A program made the position numbers and the translations under genes. A stretch of DNA of 64,000 nt from Minwuiaceae bacterium (lineage in GTDB: Bacteria; Pseudomonadota; Alphaproteobacteria; Minwuiales; Minwuiaceae), in assembly GCA_028278525.1 (NCBI GenBank), contig JANQEE010000003.1, forward strand, positions 1 through 64,000, written 5' to 3'. The notes beneath the pieces were generated by a model. It was not told where the DNA came from. It saw nothing but the letters and a program-made list of their open reading frames with translations, and did not search any database. Positions 36,512 through 44,606 of the stretch are shown piece by piece. How positions within the stretch are numbered: position 1 is the first letter of the stretch; the number at the start of each line of letters is the position of its first letter.

Positions 36512-37378
36512 TTACGCCGCGACCCGCCGCCGCCGGCTCGCCACGCCCAGGCCGACGACCGCCAGACCGAACAGGCCGAGCGCCGAAGGCGCCGGCACGG
36601 CGTCTGCCGTTTCGCCGGCCGGATCGAACAGGGTACTGCCCCGAATGACGAGCAACGCCGTCAGGGTCAGGTCACTGTTCGGCTCGATACCGACTACTAC
36701 GCCCGTCGTCGATCCGAAGCAGCCGGTCGGGTCCAGCGTCGAGGCGGAGCAGGAATACAGCACGTCTTCCGGCGCGAAGGCATTGGCCGGGTCGAAGAGG
36801 GGGCTGGTGAAAACCACGCCCGACGACGGGGTGTCGTTCCCGTTGCTGCCTGTCGGGCCGGCGTCGTTTGGCGCCAGGGCATTGGTTGCGGTTTCCAGCG
36901 CGAGCAGGAAATCGACCGCCACGAACGCGCCGTCCGTGACGCCGAGCGCGATGCTCGGTCCGCTGATCGACAGGCTGAGAACCGCGCCGTCAGCTGGGCT
37001 TGTCCTGATGCCGATATCGGCGGCCGAGATCGATGCCGCTTCGGCAAAGCTGAGCGGCGCCATCCCGCCGATCGTACCGCCGAGCGACATGCCGCCGGGT
37101 ATCCCGGTCGCCGTCGTCGCCGTTGCGCTTGCGTTGGCGGCATCCGGCGGGGTTCCGGCGTCGGTATAGGTTTGCCTGGCGTAATAGCCTGGGACGACGA
37201 TCCCGCCGAAGCCCAGCAGATCGATTTCAACGTTCGCCGCGCCGGTGAACGACGGCACTGCCTTTGCAGTTCCGGAAACGGCGGTTGATGCCAGGAATGC
37301 CGCCAGCACCACGGCGGGCAGGTGGCGAAGCCTTCGGTATTTGCGCTTGATTGTTTCAGGAGATGGGCGTTCATGCAT
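36512..37378 (-). CDS. Secreted protein with VPxP-type C-terminal sorting signal (array member 2)
   Basis: A 288-aa paralogue of the neighbouring genes. MHERPSPETIKRKYRRLRHLP is followed by a hydrophobic signal peptide ending at TAKAVPSF (about residue 40). Mature start VPSFTGAANVEIDLLGFGG is shared across the array. A Cys pair (YSCSASTLDPTGCFG) precedes the C-terminal signal VPAP, a hydrophobic helix and SRRRRVAA. The tail suggests export, exosortase cleavage and release or attachment to cell-surface polysaccharide. Own terminator, sigma-54 promoter and upstream box show an independent transcription unit produced by segmental duplication. Confidence 0.85.
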   Translation of the reverse strand: MHERPSPETIKRKYRRLRHLPAVVLAAFLASTAVSGTAKAVPSFTGAANVEIDLLGFGGIVVPGYYARQTYTDAGTPPDAANASATATTATGIPGGMSLGGTIGGMAPLSFAEAASISAADIGIRTSPADGAVLSLSISGPSIALGVTDGAFVAVDFLLALETATNALAPNDAGPTGSNGNDTPSSGVVFTSPLFDPANAFAPEDVLYSCSASTLDPTGCFGSTTGVVVGIEPNSDLTLTALLVIRGSTLFDPAGETADAVPAPSALGLFGLAVVGLGVASRRRRVAA

Positions 37379-37431
37379 GTCTTACGCATCCTCATCAATA
37401 AAGACGCGCACCTCCCATGCGCTCCCACTTA

Positions 37432-37445
37432 GCAAAATGCGTGCC
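37432..37445 (-). promoter_or_regulatory. Sigma-54 (-24/-12) promoter of CTERM array member 2
   Basis: Minus-strand CGGCACGCATTTTGCTA has GG-N10-GC and matches GGCACG-N4-TTGCT fully. The -12 GC is 54 nt before the ATG at 37378. Confidence 0.85.
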
Positions 37446-37511
37446 GAGTGAGCAATTGTTGAATCGCATCAATGTGTTGAGGTCTGATGCCGGTTACCGC
37501 GAACCGCGAAC

Positions 37512-37529
37512 CTGTAAAATCCACCGACA
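37512..37529 (-). promoter_or_regulatory. Conserved upstream box, array member 2
   Basis: Minus-strand TGTCGG-TGGA-TTTTACAG, 80 bp upstream of the -12 element; same sequence and spacing in the other array members. Confidence 0.75.
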
Positions 37530-37588
37530 CCGAACCGGTATGCGCGACGGATACCCTGCGCGTCACAAGTTTGCGCCGTCGGAAAGAG

Positions 37589-37612
37589 ACGGCGGCGCCG
37601 AAGCGCCGCCGT
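37589..37612 (-). terminator. Rho-independent terminator of array member 3
   Basis: The same perfect stem ACGGCGGCGC/GCGCCGCCGT with TTCG loop on the minus strand, followed by CTCTTTCC. It lies 31 nt after the stop of the gene at 37644-38474. Confidence 0.85.
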
Positions 37613-37643
37613 TCAGGCCCTCGCGGTCGGACGGCCCGGCTCG

Positions 37644-38474
37644 TTATGCCGCGATCCGCCGCCGGCTCGCCACGCCCAACCCGACGACCGCCAAACCAAG
37701 CAGGCCGAGCGCCGACGGCGTCGGCACGGCGGCGGCCTGGTCGGTCCGCGTCGTGCCCCGAACGGTGAGCACCGCCAGCACGTACTCGTCCGCCTCCCCC
37801 GAAACCGGAACTTTGACCACGTCTGTGGGGCCAAAGCAGCCAGATGCATCCAGATTAGAGGCGGAGCAGGAATAGAGCAGTCGATCCGGTTCGAAGTTGC
37901 TGGCCGGATCGAATACGATGCCTGACAAATCCGGAACAAGCATGGTGGAGGCGCTGCTGCCGTCAGGTGCCAGGGCATCGGGGATGGGTATGGTTCCAAT
38001 CTGGACGTCGACGATGACGAATGCCCCATCCGTGACGCTCAATGCGACGGTCGGAATGTCGATCGAGAAGACCAACAGACCTGCTTGCCCCGATGCGGCT
38101 CGTGGTATGATCCCGCTGTAGGCTTGTATGCCGGCCTGGGCGAAGCTCACCGGCGCCGTTCCATTGATTGTGCCGCTTAAGGAAATGGTCCCGTGCACGC
38201 CGTCTGCCCGGGTGGCCGCGGACTCTGTGGCGGCGGCGTCGGGCGGAGTGCCGATGTCGATGACGCTATCCGAGTCCGCGAAGCTGCCGTTGCTGGTAGC
38301 GTTGAAGCCTTTCAGGTCGATGGTGACATTGGCCGCGCCGGTGAACGATGGCACCGCCATGGCGTTGCCCGGCGCGAAGGCCGGCGCCAGGAAGGCGGTG
38401 AGCATCACCGCCGGCAGGTGGCGAAGCCTTCGATATTTACGCTTGGTTGTTTCAGGAGATGGGCGTTCATGCAT
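37644..38474 (-). CDS. Secreted protein with VPxP-type C-terminal sorting signal (array member 3)
   Basis: A 276-aa paralogue. Its leader MHERPSPETTKRKYRRLRHLP is almost the same as that of member 2, ending NAMAVPSF, and the mature start is VPSFTGAANVTIDL. The Cys pair is in LYSCSASNLDASGCFG. The C-terminal signal reads VPTP, hydrophobic helix and SRRRIAA. The upstream 150 bp are nearly identical to those of member 2, showing a recent duplication that included promoter and terminator. No catalytic motif is visible; a structural or matrix role is inferred. Confidence 0.85.
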   Translation of the reverse strand: MHERPSPETTKRKYRRLRHLPAVMLTAFLAPAFAPGNAMAVPSFTGAANVTIDLKGFNATSNGSFADSDSVIDIGTPPDAAATESAATRADGVHGTISLSGTINGTAPVSFAQAGIQAYSGIIPRAASGQAGLLVFSIDIPTVALSVTDGAFVIVDVQIGTIPIPDALAPDGSSASTMLVPDLSGIVFDPASNFEPDRLLYSCSASNLDASGCFGPTDVVKVPVSGEADEYVLAVLTVRGTTRTDQAAAVPTPSALGLLGLAVVGLGVASRRRIAA

Positions 38475-38527
38475 GTCTTACGCATCCTCATCAACAAAGA
38501 CGCGCACCTCCCATGCGCTCCCACATA

Positions 38528-38541
38528 GCAAAATGCGTGCC
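38528..38541 (-). promoter_or_regulatory. Sigma-54 (-24/-12) promoter of CTERM array member 3
   Basis: Minus-strand GGCACGCATTTTGC (GG-N10-GC), identical to member 2; -12 GC 54 nt before the ATG at 38474. Confidence 0.85.
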
Positions 38542-38607
38542 GAGTCAGCAATTGCTGAATCGCATCAACGATTTGAGACCGAACGCCCGTTGCCGCGAAC
38601 TGCGAAC

Positions 38608-38625
38608 CTGTAAAATCCACCGACA
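38608..38625 (-). promoter_or_regulatory. Conserved upstream box, array member 3
   Basis: Minus-strand TGTCGG-TGGA-TTTTACAG, 80 bp upstream of the -12 element. Confidence 0.75.
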
Positions 38626-38684
38626 CCGAACCGGTATGCGTGACGGACAGCCTATGCGTCACAAACTTGCGCCGTCGGAAAGAG

Positions 38685-38708
38685 ACGGCGGCGCCGAAGC
38701 GCCGCCGT
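38685..38708 (-). terminator. Rho-independent terminator of array member 4
   Basis: Same 10-bp stem with TTCG loop on the minus strand, followed by CTCTTTCC, 28 nt after the stop of the gene at 38737-39564. Confidence 0.85.
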
Positions 38709-38736
38709 TTAGGCCCTCGGTCGACGGCCCGGCTCG

Positions 38737-39564
38737 TTACGCCGCGATCCCCCTCCGGCTCGCCACGCCCAGGCCGACGATCGCCAGACCGAGCAGGCCG
38801 AGCGCCGAAGGCGCCGGCACGGCGGCGGCCTGCTCGGTCCGCGTGGTGCCCCGAACGGTGAGTACCGCAACCAATGTGTTGTTCGCGTTCGGCTCGACGG
38901 AAATTTCCTCGACGTTCGTCGGCCCGAAGCAGCCGGTCGGATCGAGTATCGAGGCCGAACAGGAGAACAACAGGTCGCCCTGATCGAAATAGTCGGCCGG
39001 GCCGAACGGGAACGCCGAGAAGTCCGGTACCAGGGAGGCGGCGGGCCTTTCGTCGCCGGATGCCAGGGCCGGGATGACAGGCAAGATGCCGATCTGGAAT
39101 TCGACGGTCACAAACGCGCCGTCCGCGCTGCTGAGCGCGATCGACGGACCGCTGAACGAGAGGAGCAGGAGGTCTTGTTCGGCTGTGGTCCGAAGCGGAA
39201 CGATGGCTTCGGCATACGATGCCGCCTCGGCAAAACCGACCGGCGCCGAACCGCTGATCGCGCCGCCCAGCGTTATGGTGCCGGGCACGGTTCCCGGAAG
39301 GGCGGCCGAGCCGCTTGCGGTGGCGGCGTCGGACGGGGTGCCGGCATTCTCGAATGTAGAGACACTGTCGAAGTTGGGCGCAACCGACCCGCCGAAGCTC
39401 AGCAGATCGATTGTAACGTTCGCCGCGCCGGTAAACGACGGCACCGCCATGGCGCTGCCCGGCGCGAAGGCGGGCGCCAGAAACGCCGCCAGCAGAATTG
39501 CCGGCAGGCGGCGGCTCTTTCGAACCGTCGCTTTCGTAATGCTTGGAAATGGGAGTTCATGCAT
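38737..39564 (-). CDS. Secreted protein with VPxP-type C-terminal sorting signal (array member 4)
   Basis: A 275-aa paralogue. The leader MHELPFPSITKATVRKSRRLP ends SAMAVPSF, and the mature start is VPSFTGAANVTIDLLSFGG. The Cys pair lies in FSCSASILDPTGCFG, and the C-terminal signal is VPAP, hydrophobic helix and SRRGIAA. It has its own sigma-54 promoter (39615-39628), upstream box (39696-39713) and terminator. It is presumably the same kind of surface protein as the other three, with sequence divergence concentrated in the middle of the protein. Confidence 0.85.
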   Translation of the reverse strand: MHELPFPSITKATVRKSRRLPAILLAAFLAPAFAPGSAMAVPSFTGAANVTIDLLSFGGSVAPNFDSVSTFENAGTPSDAATASGSAALPGTVPGTITLGGAISGSAPVGFAEAASYAEAIVPLRTTAEQDLLLLSFSGPSIALSSADGAFVTVEFQIGILPVIPALASGDERPAASLVPDFSAFPFGPADYFDQGDLLFSCSASILDPTGCFGPTNVEEISVEPNANNTLVAVLTVRGTTRTEQAAAVPAPSALGLLGLAIVGLGVASRRGIAA

Positions 39565-39614
39565 GCTTTACGCATCCTCATCTGCAAAGACGCGCACCTC
39601 CCACGCCAGATAGA

Positions 39615-39628
39615 GCAAAAAACATGCC
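39615..39628 (-). promoter_or_regulatory. Sigma-54 (-24/-12) promoter of CTERM array member 4
   Basis: Minus-strand CGGCATGTTTTTTGCTC shows GG-N10-GC with a T tract before the -12 GC, which lies 51 nt before the ATG at 39564. Confidence 0.8.
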
Positions 39629-39695
39629 GCGCGCGCAAACACTAAATTGAAACAGTCTGTTGAACGCCAAAGGGTCGTTGTTGCCGAAAGCGGTT

Positions 39696-39713
39696 CTGTA
39701 AAAGAATCCGACA
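39696..39713 (-). promoter_or_regulatory. Conserved upstream box, array member 4
   Basis: Minus-strand TGTCGG-ATTC-TTTTACAG, 81 bp upstream of the -12 element. Only the central four bases differ from the other members. Confidence 0.75.
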
Positions 39714-39794
39714 CTGGGTTGGCGCTCGTCTCACGCTTGCCGGTTTGAACAACCGGCCTAGTATTCAAAACCTAACCGATTGAGGGAGACCGCC

Positions 39795-40292
39795 ATGCTT
39801 CGCGTTCTGTCCGTTGCTTTCGCGTTTGTCTTTTCCGCCGCCGTTACCGCCCAGGCCGACAGCGTCTACAACAACGTCGCCAGCGAGATCGAAGGCTACA
39901 AGGAGATCGACGTCCTGTTCTCCGAGGAGGCCGCCAAGTGCAAGCTCGCGGACGCCGCCGTCTACGAACAGCGCGTGCGCGACAAGTTCGCTGATATGGG
40001 CGTCAAGGACAATCCCGACAGCATCGCCTTCATCACGCTCGGCGTGACCGCGTTCCCCTATACGGCAAGCACCTGCGTCGCCAATGTCGACTTGCAGTTC
40101 CGCGTCTGGATGACGCCGGCTGACATGGGCCAGGCGGCGGCGGTTCAGTACGTCGACGCCTACGAAAGGTTCCCGGTCATCATCTACCGGCAAGCCCTGC
40201 TGCTGGCCCGCCCGATCGACGTGATGGGCCACTTCGTCGGCACCACCATCGACCGATTGGCCGACGACTTCAAAACCAAGCGGGCCCGCTAG
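39795..40292 (+). CDS. Hypothetical secreted protein
   Basis: A 165-aa protein of unknown function. Residues 1-21 form a signal peptide (AQA site). The mature part is about 145 residues, mixed alpha/beta, with two cysteines (AAKCKL and ASTCVA) that could form a disulfide in the periplasm. The ATG at 39795 has GGGAG about 8 nt upstream. It is transcribed away from the CTERM array and ends at a family-B repeat. Confidence 0.7.
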   Translation: MLRVLSVAFAFVFSAAVTAQADSVYNNVASEIEGYKEIDVLFSEEAAKCKLADAAVYEQRVRDKFADMGVKDNPDSIAFITLGVTAFPYTASTCVANVDLQFRVWMTPADMGQAAAVQYVDAYERFPVIIYRQALLLARPIDVMGHFVGTTIDRLADDFKTKRAR

Positions 40293-40310
40293 GCCAACGC
40301 GCAAGACTAT

Positions 40311-40355
40311 CCCTCTCCCCCCAATCGGGGGGAGAGGTTAGGTGAGGGGGGTGTC
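40311..40355. repeat. Repeat family B, copy 2
   Basis: CCCTCTCCCC-CCAATC-GGGGGGAGAGG hairpin followed by TTAGGTGAGGGGGGTGTC, as in the unit at 32232. It lies between the secreted protein and the convergent oxidase gene and may serve as terminator. Confidence 0.75.
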
Positions 40356-40387
40356 AATCGAAGGGCGCTTCCTGCAACGGCCCGCCG

Positions 40388-41035
40388 CTACGCCGCCGCC
40401 CGCCGGTCGTCGCTGGCCGCCGCCACCGCCTGCCCGGCCAGTTCGTCGGCGAACCCGTGGTTCACGTCCCGGTGTCCGGCTTCGTCCGCCCGCACCGCCA
40501 GCACCACGTCGCGCAGCCGGGCGTCCGGCTTCAGGCCCCAGTACGCAACGGCAATCTCCGGCGCCGGCACGTTATCGTGATGCCCGGCGTCGATCTCCTG
40601 CAGATACCGGGTGTAGGAAACGACGGCCTCCTCCTCCAGATAGCCGACCACCCGATGCGCCGTCTTCGGCGACAGCAGGTAGAGCAGGAAATAGGCGTTG
40701 TAGAACAGGCCCTGGGCGACCAGGATCAGCAGCCGCTCGAACCGGCTCGGCCTCGCCACATGCACGAAGGTCATCAGGTGCATCCGCTCGTTCTCCGCCT
40801 CGTCCAGCAGGGTGCGGATCCAGCCCCGGTCGTCCTCGATCCGCCGCAGGCACTTCAGGTGCTGCAAAGCGCCGCCCACCATGCCTGGCACCGCCGCCAC
40901 GGTCTCCAGCATCACCGCGCGATGGCCGTAGCGTTTCCGAAAAAACAGATCCATCAGCCCGCGCAGCGCCTTCACTGTGGTAAGCGCCAACCGGTCCGAC
41001 AGGCCCTGCGGCGTATGATGGCTAACAAGCTGCAT
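40388..41035 (-). CDS. Alternative oxidase (di-iron ubiquinol oxidase)
   Basis: A 215-aa AOX-family protein that oxidises ubiquinol and reduces oxygen to water without proton pumping, bound to one membrane leaflet. Di-iron ligands are visible: [12 protein letters not shown] (E and ExxH), [10 protein letters not shown] (E) and [12 protein letters not shown] (ExxH), with [11 protein letters not shown] before the second. It lacks the plant N-terminal regulatory Cys region. The start ATG 41035 is chosen because GGAGG lies 5 nt upstream; longer in-frame starts would run into a repeat region. AOX is scattered among alphaproteobacteria and often serves under respiratory inhibition (for example by NO). 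Confidence 0.9.
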   Translation of the reverse strand: MQLVSHHTPQGLSDRLALTTVKALRGLMDLFFRKRYGHRAVMLETVAAVPGMVGGALQHLKCLRRIEDDRGWIRTLLDEAENERMHLMTFVHVARPSRFERLLILVAQGLFYNAYFLLYLLSPKTAHRVVGYLEEEAVVSYTRYLQEIDAGHHDNVPAPEIAVAYWGLKPDARLRDVVLAVRADEAGHRDVNHGFADELAGQAVAAASDDRRAAA

Positions 41036-41130
41036 CGTCGCCTCCGTAAGCAGTATCTTTCCGACATCTTTCAAATGGTGATGCAACCCCGCCGATCGGA
41101 GTGGCATCTTGCCGCATCGCCGATCGATCC

Positions 41131-41205
41131 CTCTCCCGGCGGAAGAGGGCTGCGAAGGCTTGGCGAGGCGAAGGCCGAGCCTTAGCCGGCGCCGGGTGAG
41201 GGGCG
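41131..41205. repeat. Repeat family B-like, degenerate copy 3
   Basis: CCCTCTCCCGGCGGAAGAGGG hairpin, then GGCTTGGCGAGGCGAAGGCC and GCCGGGTGAGGGGCGAG. It resembles the other family-B units with an internal insertion. It lies between the yggS-like stop and the oxidase start. Confidence 0.5.
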
Positions 41206-41240
41206 AGCCTTTCCGCGCGAAAACACTCTGGAGGCTTCGC

Positions 41241-41999
41241 TCACATGCCCGGCCAATACTGGGCGTCGCCGGTCGGCCGCGCCCCAAAAATCGCCTGCCC
41301 CACCCGCACCACGGTCGCGCCTTCTTCGATGGCGATCTCGAAGTCGCCGGACATGCCCATGGAGAGGTCGTCGAACGACAGGCCGTCCGGCGCCTCCTGG
41401 CGCAGCCGGTCGCGCAGCGCGCGGGTCAGAACGAAGCAGCGCCGCACCCGGTCCGTATCGTCGGAAAAGACGGCCAGCGTCATCACGCCTTTCACCCGCA
41501 GCGCGGAGAACGCCGCCAGCTCCCGCGCGAACGGCAGCACGGCGTCGGGGGCGAGGCCGTACTTGCTGGCCTCGCCGGAGCTGTTGACCTGGACGAACAC
41601 GTCCATCGCCCGGCCCTCGATCTGCAGCCGCCGGTCCAGTGCCTCGGCGACGCGCAGGCTGTCCAGCGCCTGGAACTCGTGGGCGAAGCGCGCGACGTAT
41701 TTCGCCTTGTTGGTCTGCAGATGCCCGATCACCGACCAGCGGATGTCCAGGTCGGCCATCGCCGCGGCCTTGGCGCGCGCCTCCTGCACCTTGTTCTCGC
41801 CGAAGTCGCGGCAGTCCGCCTCGTAGGCGAGCCGGATACGATGCTCTTCCACCGTCTTGCTCACCGGCAGCAGCCGGACCTCTGCCGGGTCGCGGCCGGC
41901 CCGCGCGCAGGCTTGCGTGATCCTTAGCTGGACCACATTCAGATTGCGGCGAATGTCGTCGAGCGTCGCCGCTTCCGGAAAAGCGGTGTCGGGCGTCAT
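41241..41999 (-). CDS. YggS/PLPBP-family pyridoxal-phosphate homeostasis protein
   Basis: A 252-aa single-domain TIM-barrel protein that binds pyridoxal phosphate and buffers its level; no catalytic activity is known for the family. PLP-lysine motif LLPVSKTVE, then [34 protein letters not shown] and [28 protein letters not shown] are all present. The start ATG at 41999 is 2 nt after the stop of the upstream amidotransferase-like gene, suggesting an operon. Confidence 0.92.
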   Translation of the reverse strand: MTPDTAFPEAATLDDIRRNLNVVQLRITQACARAGRDPAEVRLLPVSKTVEEHRIRLAYEADCRDFGENKVQEARAKAAAMADLDIRWSVIGHLQTNKAKYVARFAHEFQALDSLRVAEALDRRLQIEGRAMDVFVQVNSSGEASKYGLAPDAVLPFARELAAFSALRVKGVMTLAVFSDDTDRVRRCFVLTRALRDRLRQEAPDGLSFDDLSMGMSGDFEIAIEEGATVVRVGQAIFGARPTGDAQYWPGM

Positions 42000-42001
42000 G
42001 G

Positions 42002-42703
42002 CTACCGGTCCAGCCCGGCCAGCCAGTCCGCCGCCGTCGCCAGGGCCTTGCGCGTCAGTTCCGCCCGATAGCGGGCGGCGTCGGCCCTGACCGTCCGCGG
42101 GTCGATGCCGGCCGCCGCGAGCTCGACGGTATGGCCGATCAACCAGTGTTCGATATCGCGGCCCGTCGCCTCCGGGTGGAACTGGAAACCGATGGCGTGC
42201 GGGCCCATGGCGAACGCTTGGTTCTCGCAGACGGGGCTGGAGGCCAGCAGCGTCGCGCCGTCCGGCAGGTCGAAGGTATCGCCGTGCCAATGCAGGGTAA
42301 TGGGCTCTGCCTCGAAGGGCTTAAGGCAGCTTTCCCGCCCCGCGTCGGTCAACGCGATCGGCGCGAAGCCGATCTCCTTCGCGCCGCTTGGGAAAACCCT
42401 GGCCCCGGCGGCCAGCGCGATCAGCTGCGCGCCGAGGCAGACGCCCATCAACGGCCTCTGGTTCTTGATCCGCCGTTCGATCGCCGCGATCTCGTGCCGC
42501 AGGAATGGATAGGCGTCGGTTTCGTAGGCCCCGATCGGGCCGCCCAGCACGATCAGCAGATCGGCGTGGTCGAGGGCGTCGGCGGAAAGCGTGCCGTCGC
42601 CGGACTCGATGTAACCGATGACGTAGCCTGCCTCCCGCAAAGCCGGTTCGAAGCCGTCCAGGCCTTCGAACCCGACATGGCGAATCGCGATGGCGGTTTT
42701 CAT
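42002..42703 (-). CDS. Class-I glutamine amidotransferase-like protein (stand-alone)
   Basis: A 233-aa GATase1 domain protein. The nucleophile elbow is GVCLGAQLIA and the His-Glu pair lies in FQFHPEAT, so the triad is intact. Similar free-standing proteins act as GMP-synthase-like amidotransferases or gamma-glutamyl hydrolases; the real substrate is unknown. The ATG at 42703 starts MKTAIAIRHVGF; a longer start would overlap the upstream gene. The yggS-like gene follows after 2 nt. Confidence 0.82.
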   Translation of the reverse strand: MKTAIAIRHVGFEGLDGFEPALREAGYVIGYIESGDGTLSADALDHADLLIVLGGPIGAYETDAYPFLRHEIAAIERRIKNQRPLMGVCLGAQLIALAAGARVFPSGAKEIGFAPIALTDAGRESCLKPFEAEPITLHWHGDTFDLPDGATLLASSPVCENQAFAMGPHAIGFQFHPEATGRDIEHWLIGHTVELAAAGIDPRTVRADAARYRAELTRKALATAADWLAGLDR

Positions 42704-42746
42704 GACCCGATTCCTAGCGCATGGGCGCTGGCGAGAACAGGCCGGC

Positions 42747-42998
42747 TCATCGGCCGGTTTCCTCGCCGGCACGGTCCCGCCAATAGCCGTTCGCGGCCGC
42801 GACGGTGGCGAAGTGGGTCGCGACCACGTGGCTCGCCGCGACCAGGCCGTTGGCGTCCGTCGCGTAATGGTCCCGCAGCACGGCGCGCACGTTGTCGTCC
42901 GGCTGGGTCTTCTTCACGGCCATGCGGGCCAGCTTGATCGCCAGGTCGTAGCCCTGTTCCGGCGTCTCGGTTTCCAGGGTGGGCAGCCAGGATTCCAT
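42747..42998 (-). CDS. Hypothetical 83-aa protein
   Basis: A short acidic protein, mostly helical, with no recognisable motif, signal peptide or transmembrane segment. GGAG lies 5-8 nt before the ATG (minus strand AAAGGAGAAGAC). It sits between the secreted calcium-site protein and the amidotransferase in the same direction. Function unknown. Confidence 0.6.
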   Translation of the reverse strand: MESWLPTLETETPEQGYDLAIKLARMAVKKTQPDDNVRAVLRDHYATDANGLVAASHVVATHFATVAAANGYWRDRAGEETGR

Positions 42999-43061
42999 CT
43001 GTCTTCTCCTTTATGGGCGGTGTCGGCGGCGGATCGGTGCCGCCGCCCGACCGCTCGTTTG

Positions 43062-43826
43062 CTATTGGTTGACCTTGCCGGGCAGGCTCAGGTCGCCCGA
43101 CGCCACGTCGAACACGTCCACCACGCAAAGCAGCGGCGAATGGATGTTGGCGTTGACGCGAAGCCCCGACGTCACCCCGTCGTAGGTGGCGTCCTCGACC
43201 ACGGCGATCCGCTCGAATGGCACGCGCACTTCGACCGTCTCCTGGTTGAACACCGGGTCCCAGCCGGGGCTGTCCAGCAGGATCGGGAAGCCCGGCCAGG
43301 TCTTCGGCAGGCGCGGCCTCGCCCCCTCGGGGATGTCGATCACCTTCAGCGCGCCGGGTCCGCAGGCCTCGTCCGGCCCCAGCACCACCCAGTGGCTGTG
43401 CCAGACGTTGCCGTCGTTGCCCAGGTCGCCGTCGCCGTTTTCGTCGTAAAGCGGCGTATCGTCGAAGTCCGGATGCGCGGTGACCGCCATCGCCAGGATG
43501 CCGGCCTTCGGCTCGAAGCCGACTTCCGCCGGGTCGATGCTGGTCGGCCAGACGTAGGCGAAGACGTCCGAGCCGGCGACCGTGCCGACCGGCGTCGGTA
43601 TCCGCTCGCCGGCGCGCCCGGAAACGGCCATGTGGAACACGGCGACGCCGCCGTCGGTCGAGATCTTGGCGTGGATCACGTCGAACGGCGCCAGTTCGGC
43701 ATTGCCTTTTTCGGCCTGGATCCCGCCCGAATGCTTGGATTTGTCGTGCGCCAGAGCCGATGTGGCCAGGGACACGGCCAGTACCGCCGCGAGACCGGCG
43801 TAGTGGAAGGGGGATTTTCGTGACAT
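43062..43826 (-). CDS. Secreted protein with EF-hand-like calcium loop
   Basis: A 254-aa exported protein of unknown function. Residues 1-26 are a signal peptide (ALA-H). A loop DENGDGDLGNDGN (residues 128-140) has the D-x-N-x-D-G-D spacing of calcium-binding EF-hand or dockerin loops, followed by HSHW. The remainder is beta-rich. The start MSRKSPFH at 43826 is preferred, since the in-frame upstream start would put 13 charged residues before the signal peptide. The MarR-type gene lies 78 nt upstream in the same direction and could regulate it. Confidence 0.72.
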   Translation of the reverse strand: MSRKSPFHYAGLAAVLAVSLATSALAHDKSKHSGGIQAEKGNAELAPFDVIHAKISTDGGVAVFHMAVSGRAGERIPTPVGTVAGSDVFAYVWPTSIDPAEVGFEPKAGILAMAVTAHPDFDDTPLYDENGDGDLGNDGNVWHSHWVVLGPDEACGPGALKVIDIPEGARPRLPKTWPGFPILLDSPGWDPVFNQETVEVRVPFERIAVVEDATYDGVTSGLRVNANIHSPLLCVVDVFDVASGDLSLPGKVNQ

Positions 43827-43904
43827 AGTGATACCGTTCCTTTCTTTGCGAAGAGAGAGTGACAACCAGAGCGCCTCGTTCGTTGCCGCGAGCGAGGCGC
43901 TCGC

Positions 43905-44537
43905 CTATTCGGCCGATGCATGCGACGTAAACCGCCGCCAGTTTCGGTCTCCTTCCTCCGTATCGGCCTCGACATGGTCGCCGCAGTAGAGACGCAGGGA
44001 TGCGTCGCCGAAGGCGGCGTCCACGAACGCGCAGTGATGCGGCTTCGCCGGATCGGCGTGGACGTTCGGCCGAAAGAAGCTGCAGGTCGCGCACATGCGT
44101 TGCACCGGAATGGCGCCGTCGCTTTGCAGCGTCCGGATCATCTTGGTCAGGCCCTTCAGGAACGCGGCCTGCTCCTCCGGCGCCAGCGTGTCCGCGGCGG
44201 CGAGCAGCGCGTCCGGCCAGAGCGTCAGAGCGTCGGCCGCGCGCTTGCCTTTCCGCGTCGGGTGCAGGCTGACGGCGCGCGCGTCGTCCGGGTCGGGCCG
44301 CTTCTCGATCAGTCCTTTGCGCACCAGCGCCGCGACCGAGTCGCTCGCTGTCGGCTGGGTGACGGCGATTTCTTCCGCCACCGCCGTCACCCGGGCCGGC
44401 CCGCGCTGGGCCAGATGGATCAGGATCTGCGCCTGGGTCGGCGTCAGCCCGGACACGTCCGAATCCCGCCACTGCTCGGCCCGGATGAAGCTGCCGATCC
44501 TGGCCAGTCCCGTCGCGATGTTGGTCGGTGCCGTCAT
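43905..44537 (-). CDS. MarR-family regulator with Cys4 C-terminal extension
   Basis: A 210-aa regulator. Residues 20-140 form a MarR winged helix (LTPTQAQILIHLA, then VTQPTASDSVAALVRKGLIEKR and DPDDARAVSLHPTRKGK with the wing). The unusual part is residues 141-210, with four cysteines (C149, C152, C169, C185; CATC and HHC) that could bind zinc or an Fe-S cluster, making it a possible metal or redox sensor. It precedes the secreted calcium-site protein on the same strand. Confidence 0.82.
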   Translation of the reverse strand: MTAPTNIATGLARIGSFIRAEQWRDSDVSGLTPTQAQILIHLAQRGPARVTAVAEEIAVTQPTASDSVAALVRKGLIEKRPDPDDARAVSLHPTRKGKRAADALTLWPDALLAAADTLAPEEQAAFLKGLTKMIRTLQSDGAIPVQRMCATCSFFRPNVHADPAKPHHCAFVDAAFGDASLRLYCGDHVEADTEEGDRNWRRFTSHASAE

Positions 44538-44606
44538 GGTGCTTATATATAGGATTCCTATGTAATTGCAACAGGCCTGAGCAAGAAAACCTATCCCGTT
44601 GATTCT

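Noticed and set aside
35585-37288. Plus-strand open frame of 567 codons across the CTERM array
   Set aside because: Antisense to two array genes and crosses a terminator and a sigma-54 promoter; no motif or ribosome site.
35375-38708. CRISPR-like array from the repeated GCGCCGAAGCGC units
   Set aside because: The repeats are about 1.1 kb apart, perfectly palindromic with TTCG loops and each lies at a gene end: they are terminators.
41000-41130. NsrR or NnrR site upstream of the alternative oxidase
   Set aside because: AAGATG-like half sites are present (for example near 41060-41075) but no convincing dyad could be seen by eye.
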